DNA of 64,000 nt, taken from the NCBI GenBank assembly GCA_008012315.1, contig SSEL01000022.1, positions 38,095 to 102,094 on the forward strand, read 5' to 3'. Positions 45,659 to 55,818 of this stretch are shown here, in pieces. This DNA comes from Rhodospirillaceae bacterium (GTDB lineage: Bacteria > Pseudomonadota > Alphaproteobacteria > Dongiales > Dongiaceae). Position 1 is the stretch's first letter. The number at the start of each line of letters is the position of its first letter. The notes below the pieces were generated by a model that ran no database searches, was not told where the DNA came from, and worked only from the letters and a program-made list of their open reading frames with translations. A program made the position numbers and the translations under genes.

Positions 45659-48385
45659 GGCTATTCACTTGCGGAGCTGATGGATCGGGAAATCTGGCTG
45701 TCGATACTGCTCCCCGAGGAGCGCGAAGAGGTCCGGGCGACCTTCCTGTCAGAAAACCCGAAAGACTACCCCAATCGCCACGACAATTATCTGATCGCCC
45801 GAAACGGTGAAAAGCGGCTCTACCGCTGGTCCAATGTCGCGATTCTCGACAAGCTTGGCCGTATCTCCCTGGTGATCGGCCTTGGCGAGGACATCACCGC
45901 GGCCGCCCAGGCGCGGCGCCTGGAAGAACGCAGCCTGGCCGCGATGAATCATGCGCAGCGCATGGCCGGCATGCGTTACTACTTCCATAGTCCGGAATTC
46001 GGCCCGGCCGAAGCCGCCGCCTTCTCCTTCCGCGCACAGATGGCAGAGGTCTTGGGCATGGCCGTCGACGATCTGCCGACGGACCAGGACGCATTTATCG
46101 AGACCTTCATCCATCCGGACGATCGCGCCGCGACCCGCCAGCATTATCGGGCTTACGACGACGGAACGACAGACCAGTATCTGATCGAATATCGCATCAA
46201 TAAGGCCGTCGGCGAAACCCGATATATCCGCGAGGGCACCAAGCGCCTGACCGGTACCGTCGATTACCTGACGCAATCGATCGGCATCATCCAGGACATT
46301 ACCGATATTCGCCGGACCCAGCTCTCGCTGGAACGCCATGCAACGCTGATGGACAGGGCGCAGGGCATCGCCAGAATGTGCCACTGGTATTTCGAACCGG
46401 CGCCAAATCCCAAAAGCTATGATGACGGACAATATGTCTATTCCGATAATGCCCTGGACATATTCGGCGTATCGGCGGCCAGCCTCAATATGCCGGAGAC
46501 GGAATTCGCCGCGCGCCTGATCCATCCCGATGATCGCGACTTCGTCTATCGCTCCTACCGCGAGTTCGTCGAGGGTCCTAACCTGACCTATCAGCGTGTC
46601 TACCGGTTGATTTTCCCCGACGGATCGGTCCGGTACATTTCCGATGCCGGTGAAAAGCGGCTATCCGCAGAAGGCCGGCTGCTGATGATCCTGGGCATCT
46701 CCCAGGATGTCACGACGATGCATAAGTCGGAGATTTCCCTCCGGCGCACCGAAAATCAGCTTCGCAACGCCCTGCGCATTGCCAGCATGGGGCACTGGCA
46801 TGCCGATCGGGCGGACGCCGCCGAACAGGCTTACGTGCTGCAATATTCCGAAGAGGCGGCGGAAATTTTCGGCACGCAATCCGCCATCCTCAACGGCCTC
46901 ACCATGGACAGCTTCGTCAACCGCTTCGTCATTGCCGAAGACCAGCGCCAGACCTTGGAGCAGATGCAGCAGTTCTGGCACAGCGATGCACCCGTCCTGT
47001 CGGCGGAATTCCGCATCCTGCGGAGCGATGGCAGCATCCGCATCGTGCGCATGATGGGTGAGCGGATCGGCCTGGAGACGAGTGCCGGTTCGGCACAGGC
47101 GCCGCAGGACAATATCTATAGCAGATCGTCCTCTACGCAGATCATAGGCATGGTGCAGGACATCACCGACTTGCGGCATCATGAACTGGTCCTGCGGCAA
47201 ACGGAGACCCTGCTGCAACATGCCCACCGCCTGGCCAGGATTGGTTATTGGCTCTGGCAGCCAGGCGACAATCTCGACGCCGGCAATGGCCGGATGATTT
47301 ATTCCGCCGATCTTCGGGCGATGCTCGGCGTCGATACCATCGACTACAACAACGAGACCGAAACCTTCTGCCAATTATATGTCCATCCGGAAGACAGGGC
47401 GTTGGTGCTGCAGACGTTCCTGGATTACCGGCGGACCGCCATCGACTCCTATAACCTCGACTACCGCTTCATCCGCCCGGATGGCGAGACCCTCACCTTG
47501 CGCTCGGTCGCGCAGCGGGTGCGCAATGATTCCGGCCAGATCCTTCACGCGATCGGCGTGGTCCAGGACATCACCGAACAGCGGCAGCGCGAGCAGGAGC
47601 TGATCCAGGCCAAGAACGAGGCCGACCTGGCGAACCGGTCCAAGACCGAATTCCTCGCCAATATGAGCCATGAGCTGCGCACGCCCTTGAACGCGGTGAT
47701 CGGCTTCTCGCAATTGATCCGCGACCAGGCATTCGGGGCAAATCCCGAGCGGTATGTAACCTATGCCGAGGACATCAATACCAGCGGCAAATTGCTGCTG
47801 GAGCTGATCAACGACATTTTGGACATGTCGCGTATCGAGGCAGGCCGCCATGTCCTGAATGAGGAGCAATTGTCGATCGCCGATGCCGTCCAGGATTGCC
47901 TGCGCCTGGTCAGCACGCGGGCGACCGAGGGCAAGGTGACGCTGAATTTCAGCGCACCACCCGAGCGGCCGATCCTTTACGCCGACAGCCGCTCGCTCAA
48001 GCAGATCCTGCTGAACGTCCTCTCCAACGCCGTCAAATTCACGCCGCAGAACGGCCGGGTCGATATCGAAATTACCCGGTCGGAGACCGGCGGCCTGAGC
48101 GTAGCGATCCGGGATACCGGCATCGGCATCGCTGCCGATGTCCTGCCCAAGCTGTTCGCCCCGTTCCGCCAGGGCGACAATTCGATCAGCCGGCGTTTCG
48201 GCGGCACCGGCCTCGGTCTGGCGATCAGCCGCAAACTGCTGGAACTGCATGACGGGACGATCGACATCGAGAGCAACCTTGGCGCAGGCACGCTCGTTCG
48301 GCTGAATTTCCCGGCGGAGCGGGTCATGGCCATGCCGGCGACCGGACGGGAGCAATACCTCGTCGGCTCCTCGTCAGCCTCCTGA
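45659..48385 (+). pseudogene. Multi-PAS sensor histidine kinase, 3' fragment
   Basis: This is the rest of the split kinase. An ATG at 45680 opens a 901-residue frame with no transmembrane segment. It completes PAS1 and has four more PAS/PAC units (each starting with an AHRxARIGYW-like helix, near 46000, 46340, 46760 and 47215 bp). HisKA carries His664 (of the 901) in MSHELRTPLNAVIGF, and HATPase_c has NVLSNAVKF, DTGIGI and GGTGLGLAIS. No receiver domain follows. The fragment could be made as a soluble kinase if transcription reads out of the IS or from an internal promoter; its membrane input is lost either way. Confidence 0.88.
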
Positions 48386-48558
48386 AACCAGACCCGAAAA
48401 CAGCCGGAACGCGCAAAACCCCGCATGCCAGCCCTGCTCGCGAGTGGCTTGCGCTTGCTGCCGATTGTCGTATGTTTGGGCCATTATTGGCCTTGGCTGA
48501 CCGCGCTGCATGTCCCGTTGCAGAGACCCCGCCCGGGCCGCCGGTTTTGGAGGTCGAT

Positions 48559-50409
48559 TTGGCTCAGTATCGTTCCCGCACATCCACCCATGGCCGCAAC
48601 ATGGCCGGCGCGCGCGGCCTGTGGCGCGCTACCGGCATGAAGGATGCGGATTTCGGCAAACCGATCATCGCGATCGCCAATTCCTTCACGCAATTCGTCC
48701 CCGGCCATGTCCATCTGAAAGATCTCGGCCAGATGGTGGCGCGCGAGATCGAGACCGCCGGCGGTGTTGCCAAGGAATTCAATACCATCGCTGTCGATGA
48801 CGGTATCGCCATGGGCCATGACGGCATGCTCTACAGCCTGCCGTCGCGCGAAGTCATCGCCGATGCCGTGGAATATATGGTCAATGCCCATTGCGCCGAC
48901 GCCCTGGTCTGCATTTCGAATTGCGACAAGATCACGCCCGGCATGCTGATGGCGGCCCTGCGCCTGAACGTCCCGACCGTTTTCGTTTCCGGCGGGCCCA
49001 TGGAAGCCGGCAAGGTCGTCCTCAAGGATGGCAAGCTGCATGCGCTCGATCTGGTTGATGCCATGGTCGCCGCCGCCGATGACAAGGTCTCCGATGAGGA
49101 CGTGGCCAAGATCGAGCGCAGCGCTTGCCCGACCTGCGGCTCCTGCTCCGGTATGTTCACCGCCAATTCGATGAACTGCCTGACCGAGGCGCTGGGCCTG
49201 GCCCTGCCCGGCAACGGCACCATCGTCGCCACCCATGCGGCGCGCAAGGAGCTGTTCCTGCAGGCCGGCCGCACCGTGGTCGAGCTGACCCGGCGCTATT
49301 ACGAACAGGACGACCAGAGCGCCCTGCCGCGTTCGATCGCCAGCTTCAAGGCCTTCGAAAACGCGATGACCCTGGATATCGCCATGGGCGGCTCCACCAA
49401 TACCGTCCTGCATCTGCTGGCGGCGGCCTATGAGGCCGGCGTGGATTTCCAGATGTCGGATATCGATCGCCTGTCCCGGCACGTGCCGAATGTCTGCAAG
49501 GTGGCGCCGGCGCTCAGCACGGTGCATATCGAGGACGTGCATCGGGCTGGCGGCATCATGGGCATCCTGGGCGAGCTCGACCGGGCCGGGCTGCTGCACA
49601 CCGACCTGCCGACGGTGCACAGCAAGACCGTCGCGGAAGGCCTGGCGAAATGGGACGTCAAACGCAGCGACGCCGCCGAGATTCACAAATTCTACAAGGC
49701 CTCGCCCGGTGGTGTGCCGACCCAGGTGGCCTTCAGCCAGGACCGCTATTTCGACGATCTCGATCTCGATCGTGAAAAGGGCGTCATCCGCAATGCCGAC
49801 AATGCCTTCAGCAAGGATGGCGGTCTGGCCGTGCTCTACGGCAATATCGCGCTCGATGGCTGCATCGTGAAAACCGCCGGTGTCGATCAGTCGATCCTGA
49901 CCTTCTCCGGCCCCGCTCGCATTTTCGAAAGCCAGGACGCCGCCGTCGAGGGCATTCTGTTCGGCCGGATCAAGGCGGGTGATGTCGTCGTCATCCGCTA
50001 TGAAGGACCGAAGGGCGGTCCCGGCATGCAGGAAATGCTCTATCCGACCAGCTACCTGAAATCCAAGGGGCTGGGCAAGGCCTGCGCCTTGATCACCGAT
50101 GGCCGCTTCTCCGGCGGCACATCGGGCCTGTCGATCGGCCATGCCTCGCCGGAGGCGGCCGAAGGCGGCGCCATCGCCCTGATCGAGGAAGGGGATCTGA
50201 TCGACATCGACATTCCCCAGCGGAAGATCAATGTGCGGGTCAGCGACGATGTCCTGGCGCAGCGGCGCAAGGCGATGGATGCCAAGGGCCGTGATGGCTG
50301 GAAGCCGGCAGTGAAGCGCAATCGGCGCGTCTCGACAGCGCTTCGTGCCTATGCGGCCTTGACCACCAGTGCCGCGCGGGGTGCGGTGCGCGTTGTCCCG
50401 GAGGATTGA
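48559..50409 (+). CDS. ilvD: Dihydroxy-acid dehydratase
   Basis: This 616-residue cytoplasmic iron-sulfur enzyme makes the 2-keto acids in valine and isoleucine synthesis. Start choice: TTG at 48559, because GGAGG lies five bases upstream and the resulting protein begins [20 protein letters not shown] and has the same length as E. coli IlvD. The longer frame from 48472 lacks support. Conserved parts are the [2Fe-2S] Cys in [16 protein letters not shown] and [44 protein letters not shown] and [15 protein letters not shown]. It stands alone, not in an ilv operon, and a hairpin follows. Confidence 0.96.
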   Translation: MAQYRSRTSTHGRNMAGARGLWRATGMKDADFGKPIIAIANSFTQFVPGHVHLKDLGQMVAREIETAGGVAKEFNTIAVDDGIAMGHDGMLYSLPSREVIADAVEYMVNAHCADALVCISNCDKITPGMLMAALRLNVPTVFVSGGPMEAGKVVLKDGKLHALDLVDAMVAAADDKVSDEDVAKIERSACPTCGSCSGMFTANSMNCLTEALGLALPGNGTIVATHAARKELFLQAGRTVVELTRRYYEQDDQSALPRSIASFKAFENAMTLDIAMGGSTNTVLHLLAAAYEAGVDFQMSDIDRLSRHVPNVCKVAPALSTVHIEDVHRAGGIMGILGELDRAGLLHTDLPTVHSKTVAEGLAKWDVKRSDAAEIHKFYKASPGGVPTQVAFSQDRYFDDLDLDREKGVIRNADNAFSKDGGLAVLYGNIALDGCIVKTAGVDQSILTFSGPARIFESQDAAVEGILFGRIKAGDVVVIRYEGPKGGPGMQEMLYPTSYLKSKGLGKACALITDGRFSGGTSGLSIGHASPEAAEGGAIALIEEGDLIDIDIPQRKINVRVSDDVLAQRRKAMDAKGRDGWKPAVKRNRRVSTALRAYAALTTSAARGAVRVVPED

Positions 50410-50446
50410 AGTTACGCGCCGTTAAGACATGTTATGCGACCATCGT

Positions 50447-50480
50447 CATCGGCTGCCGGATCACAACCGAGCAGCCGATG
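50447..50480 (+). terminator. Hairpin after ilvD
   Basis: A 10-bp perfect stem CATCGGCTGC (50447-50456) with GCAGCCGATG (50471-50480) and a 14-base loop lies 38 bases after the stop. No T run follows. Confidence 0.5.
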
Positions 50481-50536
50481 ATGGCATGGATGAAAGCCTG
50501 CCGATGGAACCAGCAGGTCTGAAGCGGCCGTAAACA

Positions 50537-51013
50537 ATGATCTACGACTTCCGCAATCCGGCGGAGCAACGAACCGGGCTTGCCCTCAACCCGTTATTTC
50601 CCATGGCTTATGTGTACTGGTTGCGGTTGTCGGAAAGTCGGCTGCCCCGCCGGGAAGAAATCGACCCCATCGCCGTTGCAGGCATCCTGTCAAACATCAT
50701 GCTGCTGGATGTCCTCGACGGTGGCCAGGATTTCCGCTATCGGCTGGCTGGCAGCGCGGTCGAGGCCAATTTCGGCGGCAGTCTCAAAGGCGTCGTCCTT
50801 TCGGATATCCTGAAGGAATTCCCTTCCTTCGAGTCGATCATCGACGTCAAACGGCGTTGCGCCGCCACCGCTTCGCCCTATACCTGCGACAAAGCGATGT
50901 TCACGCATTTCGGCACCTTGAAGCGGGTCAATTGCTTTGCCATGCCGCTTTCCGATGATGGACAGCAGGTCAGCCATCTCTTCGCCGTCGGCATTCTCGA
51001 GGCCGTCAGGTAA
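50537..51013 (+). CDS. Small PAS_5-type domain protein
   Basis: This 158-residue cytoplasmic protein consists of one PAS-like domain of the PAS_5 kind common in Rhodospirillales: LSESRLPRREEIDPIAVAG, then LDVLDGGQDFRYRLAGSAV and the return strand LKRVNCFAMPLSDDGQQV. There is no output domain. A second member of the same type lies at 54978-55490. Ligand and partner are unknown. Confidence 0.8.
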   Translation: MIYDFRNPAEQRTGLALNPLFPMAYVYWLRLSESRLPRREEIDPIAVAGILSNIMLLDVLDGGQDFRYRLAGSAVEANFGGSLKGVVLSDILKEFPSFESIIDVKRRCAATASPYTCDKAMFTHFGTLKRVNCFAMPLSDDGQQVSHLFAVGILEAVR

Positions 51014-51194
51014 ACCGTGTCGATCGTCCAACAGGCGGATTGATCGCACATCCGGCCCTGGCTATGAATAGCCTGCATGCAGCCTGTGTCCGCCGGCAGA
51101 ACAAGAACCGCCGCCGGGACGCATCCAATCGGGCAAGAGCCGCATCGGGCAAAAGCCGCACCGAGTAAAAGTCGAAGGGGAGATCGGAGCCATC

Positions 51195-51998
51195 ATGAAG
51201 GTCTATATCAGCTGCGATATCGAAGGTATCGCCGGCATCACGCATTGGGACGAAGCGACCAAGACCCATCCCACCTATCCGGAATTCCGCGAACAGATGA
51301 CGCGCGAAGCCATCGCCGCCTGCAATGGGGCGATCGCCGCCGGCGCGACGGAGGTCCTGCTGAAGGATGCCCATGACAGCGGCCGGAACATCCTGACTGC
51401 CGATCTGCCCGAAAGCGTGCGCATCATCCGCGGCTGGAGCGGCCATCCGCTGAGCATGGTGCAGGAACTGGACAGCAGTTTCGATGCCGTGATGCTGATC
51501 GGCTATCATTCGAAAGCCGGCGGCGAAGGCAATCCGCTCGCCCATACCATGACCGGCCGGGTCAACCAGATCACCCTGAACGGCGCCGTCGTTTCGGAAT
51601 TCCTGCTGCACAGTTATGCGGCCGCCATGCATAACGTTCCCGTGGTCCTGGTCAGCGGCGACAAGGGGCTGGGCGAGGACGTCAAGGCGCTCAACCCGAA
51701 TATCAGCATCGTCACGACCAGCGAGGGCATCGGCCGGTCCACCGTCAGCATCGCGCCGCAAAAAGCCGTCCGCCTGATCGCGGCGACGGCGGAAGACGCC
51801 CTGCGCGGCAACCGCACCGCCTGCCGCCTCACCCTGCCGACCGCCTTCAAGCTGGAAATCGCTTTCAACAATCCCACCGATGCCTATGCGACATCCTGGT
51901 ATCCCGGCGCGCGGCATCTCGGCAACCGCACCGTCGGCTTCGAAACCAGCGATTATTTCGAGGTCCTGCGGGCGCTCAAATTCATCCTGAAGGTTTGA
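51195..51998 (+). CDS. M55-family D-aminopeptidase (DppA-like)
   Basis: This 267-residue zinc peptidase opens with the metal motif KVYISCDIEGIAGITHWDE and continues with DAHDSGRNIL, then LIGYHSKAG and GDKGLGEDVKAL, the M55 pattern of DppA, which releases D-alanine from D-Ala-D-Ala peptides or recycles peptidoglycan fragments. GGAG is five bases before the ATG. It is a single gene; no dipeptide transport genes are linked. Confidence 0.92.
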   Translation: MKVYISCDIEGIAGITHWDEATKTHPTYPEFREQMTREAIAACNGAIAAGATEVLLKDAHDSGRNILTADLPESVRIIRGWSGHPLSMVQELDSSFDAVMLIGYHSKAGGEGNPLAHTMTGRVNQITLNGAVVSEFLLHSYAAAMHNVPVVLVSGDKGLGEDVKALNPNISIVTTSEGIGRSTVSIAPQKAVRLIAATAEDALRGNRTACRLTLPTAFKLEIAFNNPTDAYATSWYPGARHLGNRTVGFETSDYFEVLRALKFILKV

Positions 51999-52010
51999 TC
52001 TGCTGGACCG

Positions 52011-52041
52011 CCGGCAGCCAAGCGTTATCGCCGGCTGCCGG
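52011..52041. terminator. Hairpin between dppA-like gene and bd oxidase operon
   Basis: A 9-bp stem CCGGCAGCC (52011-52019) with GGCTGCCGG (52033-52041) lies between the two convergent units. It has no T run; it may act in both directions. Confidence 0.5.
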
Positions 52042-52056
52042 TCGGTCAACGCAAGA

Positions 52057-52170
52057 TCAAGGCGTCACAAGACGCACCGCATAAGCCAGCAAAGTCACCG
52101 CCACGACGCCGGCGCACCACAGGCCGATGAACCAGAGCCATTGCGACCGGTTCGGCAGCCGCCGGCGCAT
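52057..52170 (-). CDS. DUF2474 (CydX-like) small bd-oxidase subunit
   Basis: This 37-residue protein reads MRRRLPNRSQWLWFIGLWCA followed by a second half with VVAVTLLAYAVRLVTP: a basic start, one transmembrane helix and a short tail. DUF2474 proteins accompany CIO-type cytochrome bd oxidases, as CydX accompanies CydAB, and probably stabilise the complex. The ATG overlaps the cydB stop (TGATG), so it is translationally coupled. The gene is easily missed because of its length. Confidence 0.88.
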   Translation of the reverse strand: MRRRLPNRSQWLWFIGLWCAGVVAVTLLAYAVRLVTP

Positions 52171-53204
52171 CAATGATGCTCCGTTCCGTGATAACCGCCT
52201 TCAGCCGGCACCTTGCCGCGGAAGATCCAGTAGGCATAGGCGGTATAGCCGAGGATGATGGGGATGAGGAACAGGACGCCGACCAGAAGGAACCCCTGGG
52301 TTTCTGAGGGTGCCGCCGCCTGCCAGATGCTGATCTCCGGCGGGATGATGTTCGGCCACAGGCTGATCGCCAGGCCAATATAAGACAGCAGAAACAGGCA
52401 CAGGGTCAGGAAGAAGGGCTGGACTTCGCGGCGCAGCCGAAGGGCGCGCCAGAGCGCCCAGGCAACCGCCAGCACCAGGATCGGCACCGGCGAGAGCAAG
52501 AGGAGGTTAGGCATCGAGAACCAGCGTTCGGCGATTGCCGGATGCCGCAGCGGCGTCCACAGGCTGACGCCCGCCACGAAGAGCAGCAGCAGCAAGCCGA
52601 GCACCGGCATGGTGCGGAACATCCGCGCCTGCAACTCTCCCTCCGCCTTCATGATCATCCAGCCGCAGCCCAAGGCGGCATAACCGATCACGAGTGCCAG
52701 GCCGGTAAAGATTGCGAAAGGCGACAGCCAGTCGAAGGCACCGCCGGCATATTGCCGGTCGACGATGGTGAAGCCCTGGATGAAGGCACCCAGGGCCGCA
52801 CCCTGGACAAAAGCGGCTATGGTCGAGCTGGTCGCGAAAGCGACATCCCAGGCGGGCCGCGTCCGGGTCGATTTGAAGCGGAATTCGAAGGCGACGCCGC
52901 GAAAGATCAGAGCGATCAGCATCAGGATCAGAGGCAGATAAAGCGCCGGCAGGATCGTCGCATAAGCGAGCGGGAAAGCGGCGAACAGACCCGTTCCGCC
53001 GAGCACCATCCAGGTTTCGTTGCCGTCCCAGATCGGCGCCACGGAATTCATCATGATGTCGCGATCCTCCTTCCCGCGGATGAAGGGAAAGAGGATGCCG
53101 ACGCCGAGATCGAAGCCATCCATCACCACATACATGAAGACGGCGAAGGCGATGATGATGGCCCATAACAGCGGCAGGTCGATGCCGAAGGAATGACCGT
53201 CCAT
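52170..53204 (-). CDS. cydB: Cytochrome bd ubiquinol oxidase subunit II (CioB type)
   Basis: This 344-residue inner-membrane subunit pairs with CydA. It has eight to nine hydrophobic segments and the CydB signatures FAVFMYVVMDGFDLGVGIL, IWDGNETWMVLGGTGLFAAFP and FRGVAFEFRFKS. The ATG at 53204 has GGAG eight bases upstream and lies two bases after the cydA stop; a longer frame to 53555 is antisense-like to cydA and not used. It completes the quinol:oxygen reductase without haem b-595/d ligands of its own. Confidence 0.94.
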   Translation of the reverse strand: MDGHSFGIDLPLLWAIIIAFAVFMYVVMDGFDLGVGILFPFIRGKEDRDIMMNSVAPIWDGNETWMVLGGTGLFAAFPLAYATILPALYLPLILMLIALIFRGVAFEFRFKSTRTRPAWDVAFATSSTIAAFVQGAALGAFIQGFTIVDRQYAGGAFDWLSPFAIFTGLALVIGYAALGCGWMIMKAEGELQARMFRTMPVLGLLLLLFVAGVSLWTPLRHPAIAERWFSMPNLLLLSPVPILVLAVAWALWRALRLRREVQPFFLTLCLFLLSYIGLAISLWPNIIPPEISIWQAAAPSETQGFLLVGVLFLIPIILGYTAYAYWIFRGKVPAEGGYHGTEHH

Positions 53205-53206
53205 GG

Positions 53207-54631
53207 CTATTCTCCTGCTTCCAAGGGATCTTGGGCGGCGGAAATAGGCCGCATCGGCTGTTGCGGCTGGCCCGGGCCGCCGGTTTGCGGTTGGTCCGCG
53301 AGCTGCGGCACCGGTCCGGTCGCCATCAATTTCAGCAAGTAATAGACACCCACACCGAAGACGATCAGATAGGTGGCGAAGAACAAAGCGAGAGAGATGG
53401 CGACATGCCCGGCTTGCACGGAAGAGACCGCATCGGCGCTGCGCAACTGCCCATAAACGACCCAAGGCTGGCGGCCGACTTCGGTCGTGACCCAGCCGGC
53501 CAGCACGGCGAGGAAGCCGCTCGGCCCCATGACCAGTGCGAAAGTATGGAACCACCGGGTCTCATAGAGCCGCCGGCGCCACCGCAGGACGAGGCTGGTC
53601 AATCCCAGCAGCATCATGGCGACGCCGATCGCCACCATCAGGCGGAACGACCAGAAGATGACCGAGGCATTGGGACGTTCGTCCGCCGGCCACTCCTTCA
53701 GCCCGCGCAGCGTTCCGTTCCAATCATGCGTCAGGATAAGGCTGCCGAGGTGCGGGACTTCCACTGCCCATTTCGTCTCCTCGCGCTGCATGTCGGGCAT
53801 GCCGAACAGCAGCAGTGGCGCACCCTGGCGGGTTTCCCAATGACCTTCCATGGCGGCGATCTTGGCCGGCTGGTGTTCCAGCGTGTTGAGGCCATGCAGG
53901 TCGCCGGCCAGGATCTGGATCGGCGCGACAAAAGCCGCCATCCACATGGCCATGGAGAACATCACCCGTGCGGCGTCCAATTGGCGGGCATTGTCGCGTG
54001 ACCGGCGATAGAGCAGATGCCAGGCGCCCACCGCGCCGACCGCGAAGGCCGTCGTCAGATAAGCGGCCAGGGTCATATGCACCAGGCGATAGGGAAAGGA
54101 GGGGTTGAAGATGACCGCGAGCCAGCTAGCCGGGTGGAAGCGGCCGTCGAGCACCTCATAGCCGGTCGGCGTCTGCATCCAGCTATTGGCTGAGAGAATC
54201 CAGAAGGTAGAAAACAGCGTGCCGATAGCCACCATGCAGGTGGCGAAGAAATGCAGGCCCCGTCCGACGCGATCCCAGCCGAACAGCATGATGCCGAGGA
54301 ACCCGGCTTCAAGGAAAAAAGCTGTCAGCACTTCATAGGACAGCAGCGGCCCCAGCACATTCCCGGCGATGTCGGAAAGCCGGCTCCAATTGGTGCCGAA
54401 TTGGTAGCTCATGACCACGCCGGACACGACGCCCATGCCGAAGGAGACGGCGAATATCTTCGACCAGAATCGATAGAGGTCGCGATAGACCCTCCGATCC
54501 GTCTTCAACCAGAGCCCTTCCAGGACGGCGAGGTAACTGGCCAGGCCGATGGTGAAGGACGGAAAAAGAATATGGAAGGAAATCGTGAAGGCGAATTGCA
54601 GGCGCGCCAGGAGAAGGGCATCGAGTTCCAT
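53207..54631 (-). CDS. cydA: Cytochrome bd ubiquinol oxidase subunit I (CioA type)
   Basis: This 474-residue inner-membrane subunit carries haems b558, b595 and d. Landmarks are the His of LQFAFTISFHILFPS, the Glu-rich helix LSYEVLTAFFLEAGFLGIML, HGLNTLEHQPAKIAAMEGHWE and the GWVTTEVGRQPWVVYGQL motif. The GRQPW motif and the short quinol loop (length well below E. coli CydA) mark the cyanide-insensitive (CIO) class. A Gln/Pro-rich cytoplasmic tail of about 35 residues follows the last helix. It is first in the cydA-cydB-DUF2474 operon; such oxidases serve at low oxygen or under respiratory stress. Confidence 0.94.
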   Translation of the reverse strand: MELDALLLARLQFAFTISFHILFPSFTIGLASYLAVLEGLWLKTDRRVYRDLYRFWSKIFAVSFGMGVVSGVVMSYQFGTNWSRLSDIAGNVLGPLLSYEVLTAFFLEAGFLGIMLFGWDRVGRGLHFFATCMVAIGTLFSTFWILSANSWMQTPTGYEVLDGRFHPASWLAVIFNPSFPYRLVHMTLAAYLTTAFAVGAVGAWHLLYRRSRDNARQLDAARVMFSMAMWMAAFVAPIQILAGDLHGLNTLEHQPAKIAAMEGHWETRQGAPLLLFGMPDMQREETKWAVEVPHLGSLILTHDWNGTLRGLKEWPADERPNASVIFWSFRLMVAIGVAMMLLGLTSLVLRWRRRLYETRWFHTFALVMGPSGFLAVLAGWVTTEVGRQPWVVYGQLRSADAVSSVQAGHVAISLALFFATYLIVFGVGVYYLLKLMATGPVPQLADQPQTGGPGQPQQPMRPISAAQDPLEAGE

Positions 54632-54736
54632 GAATCAAGCTCCCTTGAGCCGGATGCTCACACGTGGAATCGCTGGAGCGATTGCGTGTCTGAGCTGAAT
54701 CCGTCTCTCTTCAATGAGGTAGAGGGCGATTCAGCT

Positions 54737-54770
54737 TTCAAGTTGAAGCAAGGCTGCTTCAACTTGAAAC
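54737..54770. promoter_or_regulatory. 15-bp perfect inverted repeat upstream of cydA
   Basis: TTTCAAGTTGAAGCA, AGGC, TGCTTCAACTTGAAA: two perfect 15-bp arms with a four-base loop, 106 bases upstream of the cydA ATG in the 346-base divergent region (54632-54977). It could be an operator for the bd oxidase operon or a hairpin in its leader. No match to an FNR or ANR site is seen. Confidence 0.65.
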
Positions 54771-54977
54771 CATCGCGCTCTAATGGACCCACCATGCTCG
54801 ATCTACTCGGCAATCAAAGCATGCACAGTGCATAGCATTCGGGTCAAGGCCGCTTCGACGGTGCTGGATGACGCGCATCAACTTGCCGCTGCGGCGTTTC
54901 GGAGCATTGACCTGGGGGATGGTTCCCCGCCCGGCGATGATATATAAGAGAATTCTCGATATTTCCGGCTGGAACGC

Positions 54978-55490
54978 ATGGCCATCGGAGCAACGGATGA
55001 GACGATGACCGACTATCCCGAGAAAATCGACCGATTGCGAAAATATTGGGAAAGTTTGGCTGGCGGGCAAACACCGGAGCGGCATCAGGTCGATCCGGCG
55101 GCCATTACAGGCTTATTGCCCTATCTGCTGCTGATTGAATTTGAGACAAATCCGTTTCGTGTTCGCTACCGGTTGACCGGCACGGTTGTCGATCAGATGA
55201 CGGGCATGAATATTTCGGGCCGGTATCTCGACGAATTCGCGGTGGGTATCTATGCGGAGTCGGTGGATCAGTTGCAGCAGGACTACGTCGTCTGCCACGC
55301 CACCGGACGCTCCGTGATCAACACCTATCATTGGCCGGCCGGCGAAGGTTATTTCCTGCATGTCTGCTACGGGCTCTTTCCCCTGGCGATCGGCGGCCAG
55401 ATTCGCCAATGCCTTTCGATCGAGGATTATGGCGAGCTGACATATGATTCCAAGGTCATCGACTGGTCGGTGCCGCTGAAGGAGAAGTGA
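54978..55490 (+). CDS. Small PAS_5-type domain protein
   Basis: This 170-residue cytoplasmic protein is a single PAS-like domain: RLRKYWESLAGGQTPERHQV, the helix ITGLLPYLLLIEFE, FRVRYRLTGTVVDQMTG and the strand YFLHVCYGLFPLAIG. It is the same type as the protein at 50537-51013. ATG 55005 is an alternative start. It is divergent from the bd oxidase operon, so a role in its control is possible but unsupported. Confidence 0.78.
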   Translation: MAIGATDETMTDYPEKIDRLRKYWESLAGGQTPERHQVDPAAITGLLPYLLLIEFETNPFRVRYRLTGTVVDQMTGMNISGRYLDEFAVGIYAESVDQLQQDYVVCHATGRSVINTYHWPAGEGYFLHVCYGLFPLAIGGQIRQCLSIEDYGELTYDSKVIDWSVPLKEK

Positions 55491-55818
55491 GCCCACGCTT
55501 CCTATCCCTTTGCAATAACGAGGATTTCACGCCAACGAGGTGGAAATCGGCGGGGATTTGGCCTGGCAACTTCATGGATGCAATGGCAGTCGCTCTCCGG
55601 TAATGTGACCCGGCGCACAGGCAGCCGACCGGACTTGGCTGCTTCTACTTAACCGCAAGCATTTCAAGACAACTTTTTATGTCGCGCGTAACGCCGCACG
55701 GCGTTGCCGCACTTCATTTCGCCCCATCTCGGTAACGCGATGGCCCTCAGCAGTCCCCACGTAGATTCGTTTGCGGCCGCATTGATATTGTGGGTGTACC
55801 TAAAAATAGGAGAGGAAC
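55491..55818. other. Intergenic region before the small-gene cluster
   Basis: 328 bases, noticeably less GC-rich than the surroundings. A short hairpin AACGCCG/CGGCGTT lies at 55690-55705. No gene or clear promoter is recognisable apart from the ribosome site AGGAGAGG just before 55819. Confidence 0.5.

Noticed and set aside
48425..48640. Possible branched-chain leader peptide before ilvD (Leu/Val-rich start)
   Set aside because: The frame runs far past the ilvD start codon, has no adjacent attenuator hairpin with a T run and no ribosome site. It is a chance frame.
48484..50142. Open frame of 552 codons antisense to ilvD
   Set aside because: ilvD is full length and conserved; the antisense frame has no family features.
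54632..54977. FNR/ANR box upstream of the bd oxidase operon
   Set aside because: No TTGAT-N4-ATCAA or close variant is present; only the long inverted repeat stands out.
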